Part shown: positions 54,562 to 62,214 of the stretch, in pieces | How positions within the stretch are numbered: the stretch's first letter is position 1 | Layout of the letters: each line of letters opens with the position of its first letter | Assembly (NCBI GenBank): GCA_002354805.1 | Contig: DEMH01000006.1 | Location: 10,090-74,089, forward strand | DNA length: 64,000 nt | Direction: 5' to 3' | DNA from: Gammaproteobacteria bacterium UBA2675 | GTDB taxonomy: Bacteria; Pseudomonadota; Gammaproteobacteria; Pseudomonadales; Pseudohongiellaceae | Translations under genes and position numbers: made by a program | The notes under the pieces: model-generated | Databases searched by the model: none | Told to the model about the DNA's origin: nothing | Seen by the model: the letters and a program-made list of their open reading frames with translations, nothing else

Positions 54562-55242
54562 ATGATTATAAAAACGGAAAATCTCAGCAAACTGTTTCGC
54601 ACCGATGAGGTAGAAACCACTGCCCTGGAATCAGTCGAGTTTGGCATCAACGAGGGCGAATTCACTTCCATCATGGGCCCCTCAGGCTGTGGCAAATCCA
54701 CTTTGCTTCACATTCTTGGATTGATCGATAACCCGGACAGCGGCGCCTACTGGTTCATGGGCGAAGACGTGGCGGACTACTCCGAGCGCAAGCGCTCCAA
54801 ACTTCGCAAACACAACATCGGTTTTGTTTTTCAGAGCTTCAATCTGATTGACGAACTCAATGTATATGAGAATGTCGAACTGCCTCTCATTTATACCCGG
54901 ACGCCTGCGGCAGAGCGCAGGAAAAAAGTCGAGTTTGTGTTGGAGAAAATGAATATGGCGCATCGCCTTAAACATTTTCCACGGCAGCTCTCTGGCGGTC
55001 AGCAACAACGGGTTGCCGTTGCCAGAGCCATCGTCAATACACCCAAGCTGATACTGGCCGACGAACCAACGGGCAACCTGGACAGCGAACATGGTGCTGA
55101 GGTGATGGGACTGCTCAGTTCCCTGAACGCAGAAGGCACCACCATTGTCATGGTGACCCACTCGCCAGAAGACGCCTCGGTCGGCAGCAGAATCATCCGC
55201 ATGCTGGATGGCCGGATTGTCAGTGAGTCGGCAACAATCTAA
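54562..55242 (+). CDS. ABC exporter ATPase (MacB/LolD type)
   Basis: 226 residues. Walker A GPSGCGKST, Q-loop FVFQSFNLI, signature LSGGQQQRVAVARA, Walker B LILADEPTGNLDS and the switch His in MVTHSPED are all intact. This subgroup powers FtsX/MacB-type permeases that work by mechanotransmission instead of carrying substrates through the membrane. AAGGA precedes the ATG. It is the first gene of the operon with the permease (12-bp gap) and adaptor. It may also serve the extra permeases downstream, which have no ATPase of their own in the window. Confidence 0.95.
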   Translation: MIIKTENLSKLFRTDEVETTALESVEFGINEGEFTSIMGPSGCGKSTLLHILGLIDNPDSGAYWFMGEDVADYSERKRSKLRKHNIGFVFQSFNLIDELNVYENVELPLIYTRTPAAERRKKVEFVLEKMNMAHRLKHFPRQLSGGQQQRVAVARAIVNTPKLILADEPTGNLDSEHGAEVMGLLSSLNAEGTTIVMVTHSPEDASVGSRIIRMLDGRIVSESATI

Positions 55243-55254
55243 GAGGTAAGAGCT

Positions 55255-57678
55255 ATGGCTACCCATATTAAATTGTTGTTGAGAAATCTGCGGCGTGAGC
55301 GATTCTATGCGGCGATTAACGTTGCCGGCTTGACGCTCGCCATTGTCGCTTGCCTGCTAATTGGTTTGCACGTGTATCAGGCACTGACTTATGACCAGCA
55401 CACTGATGGACACAAAAAGATATACCGGGCCACCATTGACCTGATCAATCAGGGTGGCACCAATACCTTTGCGCTGATGTCAGATGCCATCGCGCCGACG
55501 CTTGCCTTGCGCAACCCGGACATTGAGGCATTCGTTCGCTTTAAGGGCTTGCCAGACAATTCACTCCTGACAGTCAACGATGAGGTTTATTATCAGGAGG
55601 CTCTGTACGGAACGGATACCAATGTTTTCGAGGTATTTGGTCATCCTGCGGTCTACGGTGATACACGTACTGCATTGAATGATCCGAACTCAATAGCAGT
55701 CAGCGAAAGCTTTAACCAACTGCACTTTAATGGCGATAACTCCATCGGCGAGCTTGTCACTGTTAATGGCAATGACTATCGCATCTCATTGGTATTCGAA
55801 GATGTGCCGGAAAATTCGCATTTAAAATATGACGTGCTGGTGCCCATCCACGGGCCGGGTTTTGCTCGGTCACCGGCTGATCCAGTTATGGCGCTATTTA
55901 CTGTAAACAGTTACACCTACTTTGTAATGCCGGAGAACTATGACACCTCGCAGTTCTCGGCGTTCTTCGATGTGTTCTGGCAGGAAACGACGGCAGAGGT
56001 GTTGCGCGGGAGCGGCATCAACAGCGCAATGGCTCTCACGCCAATTGCAGACGTGCATTTTGGTCAGCCGGTCGAGTTTGACCAGCCCTTTGGCAATCTG
56101 TTGATTGTTTATGCCTACGCCGTGATAGGCGTACTGATATTGCTGGTGGCTATCGTCAACTACATTAACCTTGCCACGGCGCGCGCGACGCGACGCTTTA
56201 AGGAAGCGGGCGTCCGGCGCTTACTGGGCGCGCAACGCGGTGAATTGGTTGCGCAGTTTTTGCTTGAATCCGTTTTTCTGTCGGTGCTGGCTGCTGTGTT
56301 CGCGTTGCTTGTCATTCAGGTGATGGTACGCACTGGTGTGCCTGCTGTCTTGATTGATGAACTGAGCCTGGAAGTTTACAGCTCCCCATTGGTGCTCGGT
56401 GCGGTCTTGATTGCCGCGCTGATACTTGGAGTTCTGGCAGGACTCTATCCGGCTGCCTGGATAGCCACTCAATCGGTATCTCCACATGTGAGCGCTGCCC
56501 ATAACAGTGTTCGCGAACCGATTTTGCGCAAGGCACTGATCGTCTTTCAGTTTGCCGTCACGATTTCTGTCATTTCAAGCACTGTGCTGGTTTTAAGCCA
56601 GATGCATTTTATTGCCAATATGCCCCTTGGATTTGATCAGGAGAACCGCCTGGTGCTGACCGTTAAAGGTGCTCAGGCAATCACTAGAGTGCCCGCCCTA
56701 ACCAGAAGCCTGGAGCAGCTGGCAGCCGTGCAGGCGACAACGTTTTCCACCGCAGATCCAGCCGTGGGTTTTTCATCCGGGAACTGGCGGGTTGAGACAG
56801 AGCAGGGTCAGATGGATTCCATGTTTCTTTCCTTTCAGAATGCTGGAGACGACTACCTGCAGGCCATGGGGATGGAGTTGGTGGAAGGGCGCTCAATGAG
56901 TAATGCGGATACTGGCCGCACCGTTGTCGTTAATGAAACTCTTGTACAGACCCTAGGTTGGTCAGACCCAATTGGTATGCGTACCGGATTACCCGGGGAC
57001 ATAGAGGGATCAGAGATTGTGGTGGGAGTAGTCAGGGATTTCCACTTCGATGGATTACAGGTGCCTGTCAGTCCTCTGATTATTAGATTGTCTCGACCCG
57101 AAAGCTACAGCACTCTGGATCCGGAAGTAGCGTTTAACCAGGATGCCCGGGTAACCGTTGTATTAAGGGAGGACGCTGACCAGGGAACCTTGCAAGAGCT
57201 GGAGTCGGTTTGGCGGCAACATATGCCGGAGTTACCATTTCAGTATCGTTTTCTCGACAACATTATTGAGTCTCGCTACACAAGTGAATCCAATATTATA
57301 TCCACTTTGGCGTATTCTTCGGCGGTGTCCATCTTCATTTCCTGTCTTGGTCTCCTGGGTTTAACCGCCTATACAACGGAGCGCAGAACGCGAGAAATTG
57401 GCATTCGCAAAGTCCTTGGTGCAAGCCCAAGACAACTGTTGTTTGCCTTGTTCAAGAATGTTTTTTTTCTGGTGCTGATTGCCTCGGCAATCGCATCGCT
57501 GCTGTCCTACTATTGGATAAATTCCTGGCTGGCCAACTTCGCCTACCGGGATGAAATAAACCTGCTGGTGTTCCCGGCCGCTGCGCTGCTCACCATCGTT
57601 CTCGCGTTTATCACGATGGTGTTGCAGTCCTGGGGGCCCATCAATCGCAATCCGGTTCATGCCCTTCGTTATGAATAA
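55255..57678 (+). CDS. FtsX/MacB-type ABC permease, copy 1
   Basis: 807 residues with an eight-helix layout: first helix (INVAGLTLAIVACLLIG), a large MacB-like periplasmic core domain (residues ~45-280), a three-helix FtsX block (YAVIGVLILLVAIVNYINLATARATRRFKEAGVRRLLG in parts), then a second core domain and second FtsX block (RRTREIGIRKVLGASPRQLL). The R-E-x-G-V/I-R-K/R-x-L-G coupling motif occurs twice. Such permeases export peptides, lipoproteins or antibiotics. The HlyD-type adaptor follows 13 bp later. Confidence 0.92.
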   Translation: MATHIKLLLRNLRRERFYAAINVAGLTLAIVACLLIGLHVYQALTYDQHTDGHKKIYRATIDLINQGGTNTFALMSDAIAPTLALRNPDIEAFVRFKGLPDNSLLTVNDEVYYQEALYGTDTNVFEVFGHPAVYGDTRTALNDPNSIAVSESFNQLHFNGDNSIGELVTVNGNDYRISLVFEDVPENSHLKYDVLVPIHGPGFARSPADPVMALFTVNSYTYFVMPENYDTSQFSAFFDVFWQETTAEVLRGSGINSAMALTPIADVHFGQPVEFDQPFGNLLIVYAYAVIGVLILLVAIVNYINLATARATRRFKEAGVRRLLGAQRGELVAQFLLESVFLSVLAAVFALLVIQVMVRTGVPAVLIDELSLEVYSSPLVLGAVLIAALILGVLAGLYPAAWIATQSVSPHVSAAHNSVREPILRKALIVFQFAVTISVISSTVLVLSQMHFIANMPLGFDQENRLVLTVKGAQAITRVPALTRSLEQLAAVQATTFSTADPAVGFSSGNWRVETEQGQMDSMFLSFQNAGDDYLQAMGMELVEGRSMSNADTGRTVVVNETLVQTLGWSDPIGMRTGLPGDIEGSEIVVGVVRDFHFDGLQVPVSPLIIRLSRPESYSTLDPEVAFNQDARVTVVLREDADQGTLQELESVWRQHMPELPFQYRFLDNIIESRYTSESNIISTLAYSSAVSIFISCLGLLGLTAYTTERRTREIGIRKVLGASPRQLLFALFKNVFFLVLIASAIASLLSYYWINSWLANFAYRDEINLLVFPAAALLTIVLAFITMVLQSWGPINRNPVHALRYE

Positions 57679-57693
57679 GCCTGGAGGGGATTG

Positions 57694-58947
57694 ATGGACC
57701 GTGCAATCGAGAAACAACCACGCCCCTGGTGGCAGTGGGGGCTGGCGGCTATAACGCTTCTGCTGGCGGCGTGGGGGCTGCAGGCGATGTTGCGCGATGC
57801 ATCGATTCGAACTTATCGAGTTCCAGCCGAACAGGTAATGATCTCGCAAGTAACTACAGGTGCATTTGAGGATGTGACGCCCGTGCGTGGCTCAGTACAA
57901 CCGCTGAACACAGTGTTTCTGGATGCAGTCGATGGTGGTGTGGTTGAAGCGATTCTGGTGGAAGAGGGCAGCTACGTAAAAGAGGGACAGCCGCTGCTGC
58001 AACTTAGCAACAGCGCGTTACAACTTCAGGTGGCCAACAATGATACGCAAACGACTGAGCAACTGAACAACCTTAAAAATATCAGCAACAGCCTTGAAAC
58101 GACACGACTGCAGACGGAACGCCAGCTGATTGATACACGCTACAGGATGAACGTACTTGAGAGACGTTACCGGCAGCTGAAGCCTCTGAAAGACAATAAT
58201 CTGGTGTCCCAGGATGACTATCAGTCAGTTGTTGATGAGTTGCAATACCAGCAGGAAGTTTACGAAAACACGCTGGAGCGTCAGCAACTGGAAGAACAGA
58301 TCCGCATAGAGCGTATTACCCAGATAGAGGGCCAGATGGCCAAGCTGGAGCAGAATCTGCAGTTGGCCATGAATACCTTCGAGAACCTGTTGGTGCGTGC
58401 GCCGGTGTCTGGACAACTGACATCTCTGACCGTTCAGATAGGCGAAAACAAGAGCCGTGGTGAACGCCTTGGGCAGATAGACTCGATTGACCAGTACAAA
58501 ATTGTGGCGCCAGTGGATGAGTTCTATGTCAGTCGTGTCACGCCCGGCCAGCAGGTGCGATTTACCCTCGCAGGTAAGGAGCGGGATGCCGTTGTCTCCA
58601 AAGTGTACCCGGAGATCAATCAGGGCACTTTCATGATCGATCTTGAATTTATTGGTGCGCCTCCAGACAACATCCGCCGGGGGCAAACCCTACAAATGGA
58701 ACTAACGCTTGGGGCATCGGTGGAAACCCTGATGTTACCGCTCGGCGGTTTTATTCGGGATACTGGCGGCAACTGGGTTTTTGTGCTGAACGACGAAGGC
58801 ACGCAGGCCACGCGTCGCGACATTGTCAGCGGGCGGCGCAACAATCGGTATCTGGAAGTGCGGGAAGGACTGGCCGCAGGGGACAGGGTGATTACGTCAG
58901 GGTATGGGCAGATGGTTGAGTATGAGCGGATTGAGCTGGGAAGGTGA
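57694..58947 (+). CDS. HlyD-type periplasmic adaptor of the ABC exporter
   Basis: 417 residues. GGAGGGG precedes the ATG. One N-terminal transmembrane anchor (WGLAAITLLLAAWGLQAML) is followed by a lipoyl half (GVVEAILVEEGSYVKEGQPLLQL), a long coiled-coil hairpin (about residues 105-235, rich in Gln/Glu/Leu), the second lipoyl half (LLVRAPVSGQLTSLTVQIGE) and beta domains. It would link the ABC permease to an outer-membrane channel as MacA links MacB to TolC. Its last ~120 bp are repeated, in decayed form, at 61581-61702. Confidence 0.92.
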   Translation: MDRAIEKQPRPWWQWGLAAITLLLAAWGLQAMLRDASIRTYRVPAEQVMISQVTTGAFEDVTPVRGSVQPLNTVFLDAVDGGVVEAILVEEGSYVKEGQPLLQLSNSALQLQVANNDTQTTEQLNNLKNISNSLETTRLQTERQLIDTRYRMNVLERRYRQLKPLKDNNLVSQDDYQSVVDELQYQQEVYENTLERQQLEEQIRIERITQIEGQMAKLEQNLQLAMNTFENLLVRAPVSGQLTSLTVQIGENKSRGERLGQIDSIDQYKIVAPVDEFYVSRVTPGQQVRFTLAGKERDAVVSKVYPEINQGTFMIDLEFIGAPPDNIRRGQTLQMELTLGASVETLMLPLGGFIRDTGGNWVFVLNDEGTQATRRDIVSGRRNNRYLEVREGLAAGDRVITSGYGQMVEYERIELGR

Positions 58948-59143
58948 TCAACGGCTACTTAAAAAAGTGGTTTATAAAGAAAAACTTTTCGGGCGGAATT
59001 AGGTAGTCATGAGAACTATATATACCGATTCTGTAATCTCGGGATGTGTATACCTGATAAGTAGGCTTGCCTGAACGATTGGCACGGCTGGCGTTAAGGT
59101 CAACCTTTCAATTTAGAGCTAATTAAAACAATAGGTGGCACAG
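58948..59143 (+). other. Intergenic region before permease copy 2
   Basis: 196 bp with no gene. AT-rich at its left end and containing a TATATATA-like stretch around 59018-59026; a usable AGGTGG precedes the next start. A sigma-54-like TTGGCACGG occurs but the second half is not correctly spaced, so I do not call a promoter. Confidence 0.35.
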
Positions 59144-61525
59144 ATGGTATTCATCACTCATTACTGGCGACAGTTCCAAGCTGACAAATCCTCCAGCGTG
59201 ATCAATCTTGCGGGGCTTACCGTTGCGATTACCTGTGCCTTGATTATTTTTACCTACGTCAGTTACCACTACTCTTTTAACCGTTTTCATGCTGACTCGG
59301 AGCGAATCTATAGACTTCTGTTGGTTGATACTAGCCAACCAAACTCTAACCTCGCCGGTATGGTTACCAATGCGCTGATTCCTGCAGTACGTGACGAAGT
59401 GCCAGAGGTTGAGATTGCGTCCCGATTCCGATTTTCCCTATCGGTTACAGTCCGTGTAAATGAACAGATCCATTATCTGGACCAAGCGCTTTTAGCGGAT
59501 TCTGAGTTTTTTCAAATATTCAATTTTCCCATGATCTCCGGGGTGAGTGGCGACGCATTGAACGAGCCTAATACTGTCGTGCTCTCACAGTCGTTTGCAA
59601 GGCAACTGTTTGGCGAGCAGGAAGCCGTCGGGCAAGTCATCAATATCTTCAATAGCCGGGACATGCGCGTGGTGGGCATCATGGAGGACATGCCTGCTAA
59701 TTCTCACATACAGGCAGACTTAATTATGTCGGATCGTCCGGATCCTTCGTGGCCACCAGAGGCGGCTGCCGATCTGGAATCCTGGCACTCTATCTCGATG
59801 CAGGCATACATCAAACTTTTTCTCGGCAGCGATGCCGCTCTGGTGCAGGAAAAAATCCAGCAATTGGTGGAAGAACGTGAAGAGTCCGGTTATATCTCGA
59901 TAATCATGCAACCACTTGAAGACATCCATTTGCATTCACAGGATGTGCAGAACGAGGTAAATGCGGGTAAGGAAGACTTTCGTCAGATGTATGTATTGAG
60001 TGCTATTGCAGCGCTGCTGATGATAATCGCAGTGTGCAACTTCATTAATCTTTCCACAGCAAAAGCGGTGACACGGGCAAAGGAGGTTGGCATTCGTAAA
60101 ACCGTAGGTGCATCCAGGCCTCAGCTGATCGCACAGTTCTTGACAGAGTCTTTCGTGATGATGGCAATTGCTACGCTCTTGAGCCTGCTTTTGATTGCGT
60201 TGATTTCTCCTTGGATTGCTATCCCGACAGTTGAGCAGCCACTCAATTATTTATTCAGCAACCCAGCACATGTTCTGGCTGTGTCTGCAATATTATTGTG
60301 CACTGCATTTTTTGCGGGGCTGTACCCAGCATTTGTGCTGAGTTCCGAAAGGCCGATTGGGGGGTTGAAAGGCGACTTCCCCAAAAGTGGCAAAGGAGCC
60401 ACTACTCGCAAAGCTTTGGTGATTGTGCAAATTGCCATCTCAACAACAGCGATAATCGTGTTGCTGGTTATTAATGCTCAGATTAAATTCCTGCAGAATC
60501 AGCCGCTCGGTTTTGATCCACGGAGCGTGGTTTACCTCGATTTTCGCGAATGGCATATGCTCAGCCGTTATCAAGCTCTGTCCAATGAACTTGAAAGCGT
60601 TCCAGAGATTTCCTCCTTCACCAATAGCAGTTACCTGCCTGGCGGTTTAACAGGGAAGTTGGGTTATGCCCCGCAGACGAGGGGACAAGGGAACACTGAG
60701 CTCATGATGAGCTACGCGCTGATTGATCCATCTTTTTTTCCAACATTGGGGTTGAGTCTGATCGAGGGAGAAAACTTCAATGATACGATGACCAATCCGG
60801 AATTAGGCTCTGTGATCGTCAACCAGGCCGCTGCACAAATATTTGAGTGGGCAGGTCCTGCCGTGGGCCAAATCCTGCGAGGTAGAAACGGAAAGGACTA
60901 TAGAGTAGTTGGCGTTATCGAAAATGCTCGCTTTAATGGTCCACAACATGCGGTCGAGCCATTCGTGTTTCACCTCCGAAGCGAACCAGAATGGTCCTTG
61001 ATCATCCGTATGGCTCCGGAGGCAATAGAGTCGGGGTTAGCAACGATCGAGGCAGCCTGGGAGCGCGTCTATCCAGAGCATCCGTTTGCATACGAGATGT
61101 TGAGCAGCAGGGTAGAAGGTTTGTTGGGGGAGGAGGTCGAATTCTTATCCCAGCTTCTTGAGTTTACCTTCCTTGCGATTTTTGTTGCCTGTCTGGGGCT
61201 GTATGGTCACGCCACATTCTCCGCAAATCAGAATGCCAGGGAGACGGCAATACGGAAGGTATTTGGCGCCTCTGGTGTTGATATTCTCAAGTTGACTGTC
61301 CGAGAGTACAGCGTCCTTTTTTTGCTGGCGAACGCTGTCGCGTGGCCGGTTGGATTTTCACTAGTCAAGCTGTGGTTATCTGATTTTACGGACTCAGTCG
61401 AGGTGGGGCTATGGCATTTTGTGCAGGCAGTCATGATCGTGGTATTACTTGGAGCGCTAACTATTTCGGCCAAGGTTTGGCAGGTAGTCTGGGTTAATCC
61501 AGTTACTACTCTTCACTATGAATAG
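59144..61525 (+). CDS. FtsX/MacB-type ABC permease, copy 2
   Basis: 793 residues from ATG 59144 (AGGTGG six bases upstream; GTG 59135 is also in frame). Same plan as copy 1: first helix (INLAGLTVAITCALIIFTYVS in parts), periplasmic core with VLSQSFARQLFGEQEAVGQ, the FtsX block with STAKAVTRAKEVGIRKTVGASRPQL, a second core, and a second block with NARETAIRKVFGASG. Its sequence is clearly related but not close to copy 1, so the duplication is old or the gene was acquired separately. There is no ATPase or complete adaptor directly behind it; only a remnant of an adaptor follows. Confidence 0.9.
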   Translation: MVFITHYWRQFQADKSSSVINLAGLTVAITCALIIFTYVSYHYSFNRFHADSERIYRLLLVDTSQPNSNLAGMVTNALIPAVRDEVPEVEIASRFRFSLSVTVRVNEQIHYLDQALLADSEFFQIFNFPMISGVSGDALNEPNTVVLSQSFARQLFGEQEAVGQVINIFNSRDMRVVGIMEDMPANSHIQADLIMSDRPDPSWPPEAAADLESWHSISMQAYIKLFLGSDAALVQEKIQQLVEEREESGYISIIMQPLEDIHLHSQDVQNEVNAGKEDFRQMYVLSAIAALLMIIAVCNFINLSTAKAVTRAKEVGIRKTVGASRPQLIAQFLTESFVMMAIATLLSLLLIALISPWIAIPTVEQPLNYLFSNPAHVLAVSAILLCTAFFAGLYPAFVLSSERPIGGLKGDFPKSGKGATTRKALVIVQIAISTTAIIVLLVINAQIKFLQNQPLGFDPRSVVYLDFREWHMLSRYQALSNELESVPEISSFTNSSYLPGGLTGKLGYAPQTRGQGNTELMMSYALIDPSFFPTLGLSLIEGENFNDTMTNPELGSVIVNQAAAQIFEWAGPAVGQILRGRNGKDYRVVGVIENARFNGPQHAVEPFVFHLRSEPEWSLIIRMAPEAIESGLATIEAAWERVYPEHPFAYEMLSSRVEGLLGEEVEFLSQLLEFTFLAIFVACLGLYGHATFSANQNARETAIRKVFGASGVDILKLTVREYSVLFLLANAVAWPVGFSLVKLWLSDFTDSVEVGLWHFVQAVMIVVLLGALTISAKVWQVVWVNPVTTLHYE

Positions 61526-61580
61526 GGATTCAGGTTTTGAGATGGGAACCTGCCAGGTCGAAGTGATATCAGTAAAAGTT

Positions 61581-61702
61581 AGCAGGCGGCGCAACAAACG
61601 GTATCTGGAAGTGGGGTAAGGGCTAGAAGCAGGGGATAGGGAAATTACGTCGGGTTATGGGGCAGATGGTTGAGTGTGAGCGGATTGAGCTGGAGAAGTA
61701 AT
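61581..61702 (+). pseudogene. Decayed 3' fragment of an HlyD-type adaptor gene
   Basis: The stretch matches the end of the adaptor gene (58828-58947) base for base with roughly one change in six. Shared blocks include GGCGGCGCAACAA, GGTATCTGGAAGTG, ATTACGTC and GAGCGGATTGAGCTGG. In the corresponding frame there is a TAA after the V of YLEV and an extra G later, so it is not translated. It lies after permease copy 2 just as the intact adaptor lies after copy 1, which points to a former second permease-adaptor pair. Confidence 0.85.
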
Positions 61703-61772
61703 AAGATAAAACGGTGAGAGTAAGATCTTGCGATCACATCAAGTTTATGTAATTTCCAACATGGCGAATTAA

Positions 61773-62177
61773 ATGATCGAGTCCGAAAAGAATAGTTGTC
61801 CACCCTCAGCTCTCCCCAGGAGAGAGCGTCAGGTCATGGAGATCGTGTATAGATTAGAAGGCGCCACAGCTAGGCAGGTCAAAGATGAATTGACGGACGC
61901 TATAAGCTACACAACAGTTCGAACGCATATGCGTATACTCGTAGAGAAAGCGTACCTGCGCAGATGTCTTAGAGGAAATCGATATATCTACTTCCCTGTC
62001 ACACCGAAAAATGAAGCCATGCGTCTCGAGCTGGAAAAGCTCATCAGTATCTATTTTGGGGGATCGTCGTCAACCTTGATTAGGAAGGTTATTGATAGCT
62101 ATCCCGCCTCAAACGTAGACGAAGTTTTGCAAAGACACATGGCAGAACGAAACAGGGACATGTCCGAGTGTATCTAG
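61773..62177 (+). CDS. BlaI/MecI/CopY family repressor
   Basis: 134 residues. A winged-helix domain fills the first 80 residues: RRERQVMEIVYRLEGATARQV, then VRTHMRILVEKAYLRRCLRGNRYIYFPV (read in parts), followed by a helical dimerisation tail. Family members repress beta-lactamase or copper genes and are usually paired with a BlaR1-type sensor protease. No such partner is visible, so another inactivation route is likely. It is inserted between two exporter permeases and points the same way, so it may control the third. Codon use is more AT-rich than in the left part of the window. Confidence 0.85.
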   Translation: MIESEKNSCPPSALPRRERQVMEIVYRLEGATARQVKDELTDAISYTTVRTHMRILVEKAYLRRCLRGNRYIYFPVTPKNEAMRLELEKLISIYFGGSSSTLIRKVIDSYPASNVDEVLQRHMAERNRDMSECI

Positions 62178-62214
62178 AATGCTTCGGGACAAGCAATTGG
62201 AAGCGGGGAATAAG

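Noticed and set aside
59077..59100. Sigma-54-like TTGGCACGGCTGGCG before permease copy 2
   Set aside because: The GG and GC doublets are 8 bases apart instead of 10 and no TTGC follows.
61736..61750. ACAT...ATGT inverted repeat as a BlaI operator
   Set aside because: Half-sites are only four bases with a 6-base gap and lack the TACA/TGTA core; likely chance.
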